Origin: Kalymmatonema hyalinum WJT4-NPBG1
Lineage (GTDB): Bacteria > Cyanobacteriota > Cyanobacteriia > Cyanobacteriales > Nostocaceae
DNA length: 64,000 nucleotides
Direction: 5' to 3'
NCBI GenBank assembly: GCA_019359075.1
Contig: JAHHIB010000023.1
Location: forward strand, 1 to 64,000
Positions 18,990 through 27,110 of this stretch are shown here, one piece after another. The position numbers and the translations under genes are program-made. Position 1 is the stretch's first letter. The number at the start of each line of letters is the position of its first letter. The notes under the pieces were generated by a model. It was not told where the DNA came from. It saw nothing but the letters and a program-made list of their open reading frames with translations, and did not search any database.

Positions 18990-19051
18990 AATTCTGTAGT
19001 GAGGACTTTAGTCCTGAATTTTGAGAGCGCTCAAGCGCTTACTACAGAATT
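18990..19051. repeat. Foldback intergenic repeat
   Basis: 11-bp inverted arms (AATTCTGTAGT at 18990-19000 and its complement at 19041-19051) enclose GAGGACTTTAGTCCT, itself a palindrome, and GAGCGCTC/AGCGCT blocks. A relative of the central block occurs in the opposite orientation near 26001-26020 (GGACTAAAGTCCTTACGAC). Confidence 0.65.
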
Positions 19052-19158
19052 CATGCGATAGACGACTAAGCATTTTGGAGTAGACACTAAAGGACGAGTA
19101 AATACAAAGAGTATATTTTAACTCCCCTATCCCTAAGCCATGTATTAGGCATATTTAA

Positions 19159-19183
19159 ACAGACGCAACATGGTCGCGTCTGT
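19159..19183 (-). terminator. Putative rbfA terminator
   Basis: 8-bp perfect inverted repeat (ACAGACGC and its complement) with a 9-base loop, 45 bases beyond the rbfA stop; on the minus strand it is followed by TTTAAATAT. Confidence 0.5.
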
Positions 19184-19228
19184 AAAATGCTTGGCTGGCG
19201 TACGTTAATTAATTGTTGTTTACGTTAC

Positions 19229-19654
19229 TTAATCTTTTGCAGAAAATTCTTCATCTTGATTGAAGCTGCCCTCATTTTCTTCTGCCAGATTTTCTGGCTG
19301 ACGTTTTTGCTCGAGTTGATTTAACAGCGTTAGCACCTTGTTACCACGTTCTATAGAACGGTCTTCAATAAATACCACCTCTGGCGTGCGACGCAGACGC
19401 ACTCGTGCACCGAGTTCACTGCGGACGTAAGGAGTCGCCGACTTTAAACCTGCCATTGTTTCTGCCTTGGCTTCGTCTGTCCCATAGATGCTGACGTAGA
19501 TTTTTGCGTGTTGCAAATCTCCAGACACATCAACGTCAGTAACGCTTACCATTCCTGTCCCCACACGATCATCCTTGATGCCATTGAGTAACAGTTGGCT
19601 AACTTCCCGTTTTATTAATTCAGCAACGCGGGAAACGCGGCGATCTGTAGCCAT
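19229..19654 (-). CDS. rbfA: Ribosome-binding factor A
   Basis: 141 residues from ATG 19654. RbfA is a KH-fold protein that binds the 30S subunit and assists 16S rRNA 5'-end maturation, notably in the cold. The core ([56 protein letters not shown]) is complete; the C-terminus adds a short acidic tail. The frame is open 28 codons upstream but ATG 19654 is chosen because GAGGAGG stands about 8 bases before it and the family begins at this point. The DUF751 gene lies just upstream on the same strand. Confidence 0.95.
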   Translation of the reverse strand: MATDRRVSRVAELIKREVSQLLLNGIKDDRVGTGMVSVTDVDVSGDLQHAKIYVSIYGTDEAKAETMAGLKSATPYVRSELGARVRLRRTPEVVFIEDRSIERGNKVLTLLNQLEQKRQPENLAEENEGSFNQDEEFSAKD

Positions 19655-19741
19655 AAAAATTTGCCTCCTCACAGAGGATTTACTACACACTACATAAATA
19701 CGACTTTGTGAGAGGAGTCTACCTCCCACTACAGTCATAGT

Positions 19742-19948
19742 CTAAATTGTACTCAAGCCAAGCATTGCACGCAGAGTGAGACCTATCAAGACCAGAGCAC
19801 CTGCAAAGAAGCCGAAGACAGCTATTGAGGTGACTGGGCGTTTAAAAAGCGGTGCGAAGGGCGCAAAAGCATTTAACAACACGCCTAAGAGGGTTGTAAT
19901 GAAGTAGCGGAAGTAGCGAAGGATGTTAACCCAAAATCCGTCAAACAT
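19742..19948 (-). CDS. DUF751 / Ycf33-family small membrane protein
   Basis: 68 residues with two hydrophobic helices (about 12-30 and 43-64). The beginning FWVNILRYFRYFITTLLGVLLN fits the DUF751 (Ycf33) family found in cyanobacteria and algal plastids. It lies 87 bases upstream of the rbfA start codon on the same strand, an arrangement I recall from other cyanobacteria, and the two are probably co-transcribed. Function unknown. Confidence 0.8.
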   Translation of the reverse strand: MFDGFWVNILRYFRYFITTLLGVLLNAFAPFAPLFKRPVTSIAVFGFFAGALVLIGLTLRAMLGLSTI

Positions 19949-20106
19949 CTAGATTTAGACTACCTTGTTATAGACTATAAGTTTGTTTTGATGGCTTTGT
20001 TTATTTAAATTGTAATATATACATCAGACAATTTCTCATTGAATATAATACAATATATAATTTTATTATGATAATCGTTAAAACTAATTAATTAAGTTGC
20101 GGTTGA

Positions 20107-20961
20107 ATGTTAAGTGAAATTCATATGCATAACTTACCACGTCCATTTTTAAAATGGGCTGGAGGGAAAGCTAGATTAATTCAGCAATATATTCCCTACT
20201 TCCCCACTTATTTTAAAACTTACTATGAGCCATTTCTCGGTGGTGGTTCTGTTTTTTTCTACCTGTATGAGCGTCAACCAGCCAAAGCTTTTTTGACTGA
20301 TATTAATGCAGAATTAATTACCACTTATCTATGTGTTAGAGATGATGTTGAAAAATTAATTGACCTGCTTAAAGAACACCAAGTCCAACATAGTAAAGAT
20401 TATTATTACAGGATACGAACTACAATCGAGAGTACTGAATTAAAAAAAGCTGCTCGTTTGATATATTTGAACAAGACTTGTTTTAATGGTCTTTATAGAG
20501 AAAACTCTAAAGGTGAATTTAATGTGCCAATGGGCAGATACAAAAAACCTAATATTTGTGATTTATCTAATTTACGTTTAGCATCAGTTGCTTTGCAATC
20601 AGCAGAAATTGAAATAAGAAGCTTTGAAAAAGTGCTAAATCATGCTAGCAATAGTGAAGATTTTGTCTACTTTGATCCACCTTATTATCCAGTCAGTACC
20701 ACCAGTAACTTTACATCATATAGTCGTTATGCCTTTAATGAAAATGAGCAATATAGACTAAGGGATGTATTCGTAGAACTTGCTCAACGTGGTGTAAAAG
20801 TGATGCTATCTAATTCAGATACTTCGTTTATTCGCAACCTTTATAAAGATTTTCATATACATACTATATTAGCAAGAAGAGCAATTAATTCTAATGCAAA
20901 AAAACGAGGAAAAATTAACGAATTATTAGTAACTTCTTATTCTATTAAAGATTATTGTTAG
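20107..20961 (+). CDS. DNA adenine-N6 methyltransferase, Dam/DpnII type
   Basis: 284 residues. Class-alpha (D12) order: FxGxG-like SAM motif FLKWAGGKARLI and EPFLGGGSVFF at the N-terminus, target-recognition region (about 60-165), catalytic DPPYYP at about 193-198. It most resembles the Dam/DpnM group that modifies GATC; DmtA-like GATC methylases are usual in filamentous cyanobacteria, where they are often solitary. Here a nuclease-like gene converges on it with a 17-base overlap of the two 3' ends, as in a type II restriction-modification pair. ATG 20107 is used; ATG 20125 is also possible. Specificity is inference. Confidence 0.88.
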   Translation: MLSEIHMHNLPRPFLKWAGGKARLIQQYIPYFPTYFKTYYEPFLGGGSVFFYLYERQPAKAFLTDINAELITTYLCVRDDVEKLIDLLKEHQVQHSKDYYYRIRTTIESTELKKAARLIYLNKTCFNGLYRENSKGEFNVPMGRYKKPNICDLSNLRLASVALQSAEIEIRSFEKVLNHASNSEDFVYFDPPYYPVSTTSNFTSYSRYAFNENEQYRLRDVFVELAQRGVKVMLSNSDTSFIRNLYKDFHIHTILARRAINSNAKKRGKINELLVTSYSIKDYC

Positions 20962-21433
20962 TCCAGGCAATAAAAGTACTTAAGTTATGAACAGCTAATA
21001 AATTTTGATTTTGAGTTACTTGAGATCTTAACCAAGTAATTGCTTTGGGTTTCATTCCTCCACCGTCAATCAAAACAATAGTTGCTGCTGGATAGCAATT
21101 TTGAATATTCAAGTTAACGTAAGGAAGTTTTTCATCAACAGAGCCACCAGTTTGCTGCCATTTACATTCAATGATTAAACCAGAAGGAATTGTTGCTGAA
21201 CCAATGATGTAAAAGTCTACATAAATGTCAGTACCATAAATTCCTGGTCCTATGTAAACCTGCCTTGCGTATCGTTTTGGAAGGCTGGTGCAGTTTATAA
21301 GATATCCCAAACGCTGCTTCTTGAGTACATCACCACCGATCAGCTCATATCCATGCCCTAACAAGGTTCCTTCTACAGTTCTTTCCAAAACATTGCCAGA
21401 CTGATTTGCTCTGCCACCTTGAGTCCTAGTCAT
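20945..21433 (-). CDS. Putative PD-(D/E)XK restriction endonuclease
   Basis: 162 residues. A nuclease core can be traced: Glu17 in an N-terminal helix (NVLERTV), Asp73 in TDIYVDFYI and Glu89-x-Lys91 in GLIIECKWQ, followed by a Gln/Gly turn (QQTGGSVDEKLPY) and a helix. That is the D...ExK pattern of the PD-(D/E)XK superfamily. The basic N-terminus may bind DNA. It faces the methyltransferase tail to tail with a 17-base overlap, so it is the likely cognate endonuclease of a type II system. The start ATG 21433 has no strong Shine-Dalgarno sequence. The named subfamily is not known to me. Confidence 0.7.
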   Translation of the reverse strand: MTRTQGGRANQSGNVLERTVEGTLLGHGYELIGGDVLKKQRLGYLINCTSLPKRYARQVYIGPGIYGTDIYVDFYIIGSATIPSGLIIECKWQQTGGSVDEKLPYVNLNIQNCYPAATIVLIDGGGMKPKAITWLRSQVTQNQNLLAVHNLSTFIAWTNNNL

Positions 21434-22207
21434 ATTGAATCCTTCTTACCAATAGCCCCTAGATTCTAGGATTTCATGGAAGCAGTGGAAAATGGTCAGT
21501 TACTTAACATCAATTTTCGATTTAGGACGCTGATATGTAGAAAATTTCCTTAAATAGTACAGGTGTATTTAATACAACTGTATTAAAGCATTACGGTTTT
21601 TGTTTATGTGGAATACACCAAATTATAGGGGCAATACAGTTCAAATAAGACCAAAACCATTATCAGGATGGCAATGTAGAGCTCTCGGATGCAACGTCAA
21701 GACACGTGTGGAATCTGTGGCGCATTCGTGCCACGCGCTCGTCCCTATCGGGACATGGACACGCTGCTTTGTACCCCGCTTCGCGGGCGCTTTGCGCTTA
21801 CGCTATCATCAACAATCCTTAACTAAACCGTATTAAATTAAGTGTATTTCCTCACATTCGGAACACCGCACGAAAACTTACCTTTTTTAATCGCTGAAGT
21901 CCTGTAAATCAAGGCTTACATTTCTTAAAAAAGGTAAGTAATTTTTGTGCGGTTCCTAAGATTCATTTTTTGCTGGAACAATTGATCACTCTTTAACCCT
22001 GCTACTCCCGGTTGATTGCCCTCATCATCCTCCTCTATCCTCCCCAGGCGGAGGGAAGAGAAGGAAAAAAGTTTTTTAGGGAGGACAGAAGTAGATTTCT
22101 TAGTTGTAAGAAGTAAGAAATAATTTATCTTTAACATTTAAACAAACAGGATAAAGTCTGGAAACTAGATAACATTGCTTTCTTTATTGATACAAGTTAC
22201 CAAGACT
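21434..22207. other. Non-coding region with foldback elements
   Basis: 774 bases between the nuclease and the HetZ-like gene. It includes GC-rich small palindromes around 21740-21800 (CGGGACATGG, CCCCGCTTCGCGGG), the long foldback repeat at 21860-21956 and a pyrimidine-rich stretch around 22020-22070. Open frames here (for example 21600-21836) look like repeat by-products. Confidence 0.55.
21860..21956. repeat. Long imperfect foldback repeat (~31-bp arms)
   Basis: Left arm 21860-21890 and right arm 21925-21956 are almost fully complementary, including a perfect 15-bp inner part (ACTTACCTTTTTTAA) and an outer GGAAC...CCGCAC part with small differences, around a 34-base loop. It looks like a miniature foldback element; it might also end transcription of the HetZ-like gene. 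Confidence 0.7.
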
Positions 22208-23428
22208 TTAGCCTATCTGAATTTCAGTGTTACTGTTGCGGATTGCCCATGCCATTTCTAACATTTGAGTCCAGCGCTTTTGGAGTTGCTTAGGAGTGCA
22301 TTTGATTGTTTTGGCTATTGCTTGATCGCTGTATTTTGCAGTTTTGAGTTGCAAGATTTGCTGCTGCTGTTCAGAAAGTTGGCTCAAAAATTTTTCCCAC
22401 TGTTGAGAGGATAAACCCAACTTATGTTCTAAACCTGCGCCCAACCATTGATGTACTAACTGCCAGTGGTGTTGCTTGGCGAACTTTTCTACATGATATT
22501 TAAAACGCTGTTGCAGATAATCGCGCTGGCGGCTAGTTAAACCCAAAATTTGGTCGATTTCTGGTGCTGAGAAATCTTGGAGTTTTAATGATAGATAGTC
22601 TACGCAGTCAGATTGACCTTGAGCTTCTAGATATTTTACTAGTTCTGAAACGACGCGATCGCGCTCGGACTCTTCAGCAGGATCGAATTTAGGTTGTGCA
22701 ACCATTTGAGAGCGAACCTGTTGAACTGCTGAGTTGCGCTGATAAGATTCTGCTTCTTCGCTCTTGGCGGACTCAACAGCGCTTTCGATATCTACAGTTG
22801 TTTCCTGAGGCAAACGACGGGCAAAACCTTGGGCACGCAATATAACTAACTGCTGGTTATTACCGCCAGGTAAATTGATGCGGCGCTTAGCATACTGCTC
22901 TGTAAACCCCATGTATTCTGCGAGCTCCAATTGAGTACGCGGGGTGTAATCCTCAGGTAGTTCGTTTTCCCGCCGGAAAGCCTTGATAGCTTCCAGATAA
23001 AATGCCTGTAGAAAATCTTCAATCAGGTTGTAACGAGCCTCAAACCCTAACTCGGACTTTGATGTCGTAATGTGCCGGTAAACCATTGCGCCCAGTTGGC
23101 TATGTAATTCTACGCGACCTTTTTTTGAACCCAATTGATAGTAACGCAGGCATTTTTGTAAACGATGCCTTGCCAAAGTCACCAGCCAAGACTTAATTTC
23201 TCCTGATGTTTGAATACGGGAGCTTTTGTTGCAGATCCGTTCCACTTCTTTAGCTATACGCTTTGCTACAGCTTGCACGCACTTAGGTGCTGTTTTTACC
23301 TGAAGTTGCATTTCCTTACACAGCAGTTGCACTAGAGCATCAGCATCTACCTGAACTGGCTGTTCAGTTGAAACGTGGCGGTTTAAAGAGGGTGTAGACG
23401 TGGCTAGATTGGCGAGGTTTGCTTTCAT
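22208..23428 (-). CDS. hetZ: HetZ-family heterocyst differentiation regulator
   Basis: 406 residues from ATG 23428, close to the ~400 expected for HetZ, a DNA-binding regulator needed early in heterocyst differentiation. Family blocks seen: LARHRLQKCLRYYQLGS, KKGRVELHSQLGAMVYRHI, YNLIEDFLQAFYLEAIKAFRREN, LELAEYMGFTEQYAKRRI, DYLSLKLQDFSAPEIDQILG and LTSRQRDYLQQRFKYH. The C-terminus (LKTAKYSDQAIAKTIKCTPKQLQKRW) reads as a sigma-like helix-turn-helix. The frame stays open 33 codons upstream, but those residues are unlike the family. The hetZ-patU5-patU3 cluster known from Anabaena is absent here, so this may be a paralogue rather than the orthologue. Weak Shine-Dalgarno sequence AGAAAAG. Confidence 0.85.
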   Translation of the reverse strand: MKANLANLATSTPSLNRHVSTEQPVQVDADALVQLLCKEMQLQVKTAPKCVQAVAKRIAKEVERICNKSSRIQTSGEIKSWLVTLARHRLQKCLRYYQLGSKKGRVELHSQLGAMVYRHITTSKSELGFEARYNLIEDFLQAFYLEAIKAFRRENELPEDYTPRTQLELAEYMGFTEQYAKRRINLPGGNNQQLVILRAQGFARRLPQETTVDIESAVESAKSEEAESYQRNSAVQQVRSQMVAQPKFDPAEESERDRVVSELVKYLEAQGQSDCVDYLSLKLQDFSAPEIDQILGLTSRQRDYLQQRFKYHVEKFAKQHHWQLVHQWLGAGLEHKLGLSSQQWEKFLSQLSEQQQQILQLKTAKYSDQAIAKTIKCTPKQLQKRWTQMLEMAWAIRNSNTEIQIG

Positions 23429-23804
23429 GACTTTTCTACAAGTGGTATTGCACCGTAACGACAATGCACAAGACAGCACTGCCAAGGCATACGCCAGTAG
23501 GCGAATCTTTTCGATGATTTTCATCAATCAAGAGTCGCCCTCAGCACTGCTCACACATATGACTGTAAAAGATCCGAAAAAGTTACAGTGCTGGCAGTGT
23601 GTCGGTTTTTTCACAAGCCACTAAAAAGTAACTTGCACACGGATATCCACCATGACGCAAAAGTACTCCAAATCCCTGCTGCTCCTAGATTTATCGCAAT
23701 TTAAGTCATACCTCCTGCCAATGTAGTAGGTATGACAATCTGAAAACTGGAGCCAGTGGCTTTCTTTTTGCGAAATTGACAGATGAGCGTGTGTAGTTTA
23801 ATAT
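23429..23804. other. Region upstream of the HetZ-like gene
   Basis: 376 bases. The sequence near 23480-23600 holds repeated GCACTG/CAGTGC blocks in both orientations, which could be operator half-sites, but I see no recognisable HetR or NtcA (GTA-N8-TAC) site. Confidence 0.4.
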
Positions 23805-24467
23805 TTATACCCATGCCGCTGCTTTTTCCCAGCCTAAACCCTGCCGCACAATAATTGGTCTTTCTCCTGTTAAGTCCAAAATGGTAGAAACTTCATACTT
23901 CGGTTCCTCACCAGTGTCCACAATCACATCTACCAATTTGTCCAAACGGTCAAATAGTTCTACCCGGGATAAGTAAGGTTCTGCTTCCATCCCATTGGAG
24001 TCATCATCTATTTCATCATCCGGTGGTAAATGTGCCGAAGTCGAAATAATCGGATTTGCCAGCGCTGACAATAAAGTTTTGCACACGGTATGATTTGGTA
24101 CTCTAATTCCAGTCGTTTTCCGCTTGGGATTTTGCACCAGTCGTGGCACCAACTTGGTAGCAGGTAGCAAAAACGTATACGGTCCTGGAATGAGGCTTTT
24201 CATCATCCGATAAGCTGTATCACTTACATAAGCATAAGTCGTTACATTAGAAAGCGAGGGACATAAAAATGTCAGTGGTTTATCATTTGCCAACTGTTTA
24301 ATTTGCCGCACTCGCTCTACTGCTGATTTAGCATTTAAATCACAACCAATAGCATAAACTGTATCCGTAGGGTAAAGCATCACTGCGCCACGTTGCAGTG
24401 CTGCTTGTATTTCCTCTATACGCCGGACTTGGGGATTATCAGGATGGACTTGGAAAATTTTTGCCAT
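23805..24467 (-). CDS. Sua5/YciO/YrdC-family protein (L-threonylcarbamoyladenylate synthase-like)
   Basis: 220 residues forming one YrdC domain. Family members make threonylcarbamoyl-AMP from threonine, bicarbonate and ATP for the t6A37 modification of tRNA. Visible motifs: MLYPTDTVYAIGCD, RVRQIKQLANDKPLTFLC (the KxR-x-K...K substrate motif), PGPYTFLLPA, TTGIRVPNH and the SAHL segment. The length and the ISTSAHLPPDDE region resemble the YciO branch, for which the activity is less certain. The next gene, larC, is divergent with 118 bases between starts. Confidence 0.85.
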   Translation of the reverse strand: MAKIFQVHPDNPQVRRIEEIQAALQRGAVMLYPTDTVYAIGCDLNAKSAVERVRQIKQLANDKPLTFLCPSLSNVTTYAYVSDTAYRMMKSLIPGPYTFLLPATKLVPRLVQNPKRKTTGIRVPNHTVCKTLLSALANPIISTSAHLPPDDEIDDDSNGMEAEPYLSRVELFDRLDKLVDVIVDTGEEPKYEVSTILDLTGERPIIVRQGLGWEKAAAWV

Positions 24468-24585
24468 AAAAGTGGGAGAGGAGGTTAGTGGTTAGTGGTA
24501 CTTTTTGACAACAAACGAATCTACAGACGCTTTCATTCAGCAGGTTTCTACAATTAACAACTAACAACTAACTACTGACTAAATT

Positions 24586-25908
24586 ATGACTAAATTTGCT
24601 TATCTTCAATGTCCGACAGGTATTTCCGGTGATATGTGTCTGGGAGCCGTGGTTAGTCTGGGTGTTCCCTTAGAATATTTAACTGAAAAACTGAACTCTT
24701 TAGGGATTGAGCATGAGTATCAATTGAGAGCAGAACTTGTTCATCGTAATGGTCAACAGGCTACTAAAGTTCATGTGGACTTAGTAAACGATCATCATCA
24801 CGACGATCACGAACACAGTCACCATCACGCACGCCACTTGCCAGAAATCGAGCAGATGATTCTCAAAGCTGGGTTGCCATCACGAGCAGAAGCTTGGAGT
24901 TTGGCAGTATTTCGGCAACTAGCAGTAGCAGAAGGGGCAGTACACGGTGTAGCACCAGAAAAAGTTCATTTTCATGAAGTCGGTGCTGTTGATGCAATTG
25001 TAGATATTGTTGGCACTTGTTTGGGTTTAGATTGGTTGGGTATCGAGAGTAATGATAAAGGATTACCTTTACTGTACTGCTCACCGTTACCAACTGGTGG
25101 GGGAACAGTGCGGGCGGCGCACGGTCAGATGGCAGTACCAGTACCAGCAGTCTTGAAGTTATGGGAAATGCGGGCTTGTCCAGTATATAGTAACGGTATT
25201 GAACGCGAAATGGTGACACCAACCGGAGCTGCGATCGCCACAACCCTTGCCGTAGACTTTAGTTCTCCACCCCCCATGACTCTTAAACAAGTAGGATTGG
25301 GAGCCGGTTCAATTCATCTACCCATTGCCAATATTTTGCGCTTGTGGCTCGGTGAAGCAACAAATGTAACAGATAAATTAGCTGTCGGTTTGACAGATAA
25401 ATCCGCAACAAAATCCGTTGCCAGCGATACTAGCCCGAGGTTGGAAACTATCTCAGTTTTAGAAACCCAAATTGATGACCTCAATCCCCAGGCAATAGGC
25501 TATGTATTTGAGGCACTATTTGCCGCTGGTGCTTTGGATGTCTTTACCCAGTCTGTAGGTATGAAAAAATCCCGTCCAGGAATTTTGCTAACAGTCATTT
25601 GTCATCCAGAAAATCTATATAACTGTGAAGCGGTTTTATTTCGTGAAACCACCACTTTGGGAATTCGTCATTCAACTCAGGAACGCACTATTCTCCAACG
25701 GGAAATTCAACAAGTAGAAACTGAATATGGTGTTGTCCGCCTCAAGGTTGCTTGGACGGGACAAGCAAACGAGAAAGTGATAGCTAACGTGCAACCAGAA
25801 TACGAAGACTGTGCAGAACTGGCGCGAAAACAGAATGTTGCTTGGCGAGAAATTCAGCGGCTAGCACTACAGAATTGGTACACGCAAAAAATAAAATCTC
25901 ACTCCTAA
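24586..25908 (+). CDS. larC: Nickel-pincer cofactor biosynthesis protein LarC
   Basis: 440 residues, full-length in one frame. LarC inserts nickel into the pyridinium dithiocarboxylate mononucleotide cofactor using CTP. Signatures: CPTGISGDMCLGAVVSLG at the N-terminus, a His-rich metal-binding loop (about 66-82, HHHDDHEHSHHH), VHFHEVGAVDAIVDIVG, PLPTGGGTV, ERTPTGAAI-like EMVTPTGAAI, and the C-terminal ETQIDDLNPQ. In lactobacilli larC is split and needs a programmed frameshift; here no shift is needed. No larB or larE is in the window, so partners must lie elsewhere. No Shine-Dalgarno sequence is seen. Confidence 0.93.
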   Translation: MTKFAYLQCPTGISGDMCLGAVVSLGVPLEYLTEKLNSLGIEHEYQLRAELVHRNGQQATKVHVDLVNDHHHDDHEHSHHHARHLPEIEQMILKAGLPSRAEAWSLAVFRQLAVAEGAVHGVAPEKVHFHEVGAVDAIVDIVGTCLGLDWLGIESNDKGLPLLYCSPLPTGGGTVRAAHGQMAVPVPAVLKLWEMRACPVYSNGIEREMVTPTGAAIATTLAVDFSSPPPMTLKQVGLGAGSIHLPIANILRLWLGEATNVTDKLAVGLTDKSATKSVASDTSPRLETISVLETQIDDLNPQAIGYVFEALFAAGALDVFTQSVGMKKSRPGILLTVICHPENLYNCEAVLFRETTTLGIRHSTQERTILQREIQQVETEYGVVRLKVAWTGQANEKVIANVQPEYEDCAELARKQNVAWREIQRLALQNWYTQKIKSHS

Positions 25909-26180
25909 CCTTTCCCCGCTTGCGTAGGTTCAAAAGGGGACTAATGGTCTGTAGTTTTGAAGGCTTCCTAGTGAGCGCTATCTTCGCTCAAAGACTCTAG
26001 GACTAAAGTCCTTACGACAAACTTATAGCGCAACTCAATTGAATCAAGTAATTATTTATCTGTGTCCCATGAGTGGTTGATTATTTCTTTGGTGTACCTT
26101 ACAAGGGTTGCAAACCACTATATACAACCATCATAATTCATGCGATCAACTACTAGACTAATACCTAAAAATAGCAAAAA

Positions 26181-26198
26181 AGCCCGCCTAGGCGGGCT
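26181..26198 (-). terminator. Rho-independent terminator of the lipoprotein gene
   Basis: Perfect 18-base palindrome AGCCCGCCTAGGCGGGCT; on the minus strand it runs into TTTTTTG, as expected for intrinsic termination of the gene ending at 26258. Confidence 0.85.
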
Positions 26199-26211
26199 TA
26201 GTTCGTGTAGC

Positions 26212-26230
26212 CCCAGACTTTCAGTCTGGG
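26212..26230. repeat. Tight 8-bp hairpin
   Basis: CCCAGACT and AGTCTGGG flank a 3-base loop. It stands between the lipoprotein stop and its terminator and may add to termination or protect the 3' end of the transcript. Confidence 0.55.
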
Positions 26231-26257
26231 AGCGCATAAAGGTAGATTGATGATTAA

Positions 26258-27004
26258 CTAATCAACAGCATCTTTGATTGCACTACCAACCTTTTCCAAA
26301 AAGTTGCCAGAATTTTCAGCTGCCTCTTTACCTTTTTCTGCAGCATTAGTATTGGCATCTCTCAAACTTTTGTTCACTGCTTGGCCTGCTTTATCAGCAG
26401 TGCGCTGAGCATTGAATTTTGCATCCTCAGCTGTACCCTGAGCATTTCTCGCCGCGCCCTCAGCAGCATCGCTGGTGTTTTCTTTGATATTTTCAATTCC
26501 TTTCTTGGTTCCTCGGGCAAAATCAGTAGCGCTGCTCTTAGCTTTATCTGCTGTCTCTTGAGCATTTTGCTGCAGATTCTTGCCTATTTGTTCAACGTTG
26601 TCCCCTTTCTTATCTAAGATACGGCGGGTGGTTTCTCCTATGTTGGCTGTTTCGTCAATGACGTTTTGTTCAGCATTTTGCTTAAGCTCCTCGGATTTGG
26701 CTTTTATATAGGCTCCTTTCGCTCTGGGGTCTATATCACTAAAGTTATTCATCCCACCTTCGTTGGGAGAAAGGATGTTCTCACCCTTTGGAACGTACAC
26801 TTCAGAATTAGGGCGTGCCAATTGCCCCTCTCCTACAGTTTGACGAGGTACAGTTTGAGCAGGTGCAGTTTGACTAGGCGTTGTTGCACCTACAGAATTG
26901 CCAGAATTGCAAGCTTGTGTAACGAATAGGAAAACTCCTGCCAAAAAAACTGTTAAAAGTTTCAGTGGACGAATGTTTTTTAACAAAGCAACGACTTTTT
27001 TCAC
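26258..27004 (-). CDS. Lipoprotein with LEA-like amphipathic repeats
   Basis: 248 residues. A signal peptide (basic MKKVVALLKNIRPLK, then LLTVFLAGVFLFVTQAC) ends in a lipobox with Cys32, so it should be lipidated. After a Thr/Pro/Gln-rich linker (about 40-60) and a conserved-looking segment (NSEVYVPKGENILSPNEGG), residues about 95-245 form charged Ala-rich repeats (for example AQETADKAKSSATDFARGTK, AEDAKFNAQRTADKAGQA) with the ~11-residue spacing of group-3 LEA or apolipoprotein-like helices. Such proteins are linked with desiccation or membrane protection; this role is inference. A paralogue lies just upstream on the same strand. I recall the pair as DUF6658, from memory only. Confidence 0.8.
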   Translation of the reverse strand: MKKVVALLKNIRPLKLLTVFLAGVFLFVTQACNSGNSVGATTPSQTAPAQTVPRQTVGEGQLARPNSEVYVPKGENILSPNEGGMNNFSDIDPRAKGAYIKAKSEELKQNAEQNVIDETANIGETTRRILDKKGDNVEQIGKNLQQNAQETADKAKSSATDFARGTKKGIENIKENTSDAAEGAARNAQGTAEDAKFNAQRTADKAGQAVNKSLRDANTNAAEKGKEAAENSGNFLEKVGSAIKDAVD

Positions 27005-27110
27005 AGTGCAACTCCTTGTGTTTTTATGACAAAATCAAAGATTAAGCAAGAACTAACTCAGTACTTTTGTCCTTGGATTTACTTCAAATCCGGAATCAAA
27101 AAAATGGTTT

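Larger units (their letters stand above)
18914..19228. other. Intergenic region with palindromic repeats
   Basis: 315 bases between rbfA and the GH3 gene. It contains the foldback repeat at 18990-19051 and the terminator-like hairpin at 19159-19183. Confidence 0.5.
25909..26257. other. Intergenic region with repeats and terminator
   Basis: 349 bases between convergent larC and the lipoprotein gene. It holds a copy of the GGACTAAAGTCC repeat (about 26001-26020), a strong terminator at 26181-26198 and a second tight hairpin at 26212-26230. Confidence 0.55.

Noticed and set aside
20107-21433. Wider phage-defence island
   Set aside because: Only the methylase and nuclease are present; flanking genes (DUF751, rbfA, hetZ) are not defence genes.
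23429-23527. 33-codon N-terminal extension of the HetZ-like gene
   Set aside because: Hydrophobic, Cys-rich residues unlike any HetZ; the family begins at ATG 23428.
24586-25908. Programmed frameshift in larC
   Set aside because: The gene is continuous in one frame with all family motifs.
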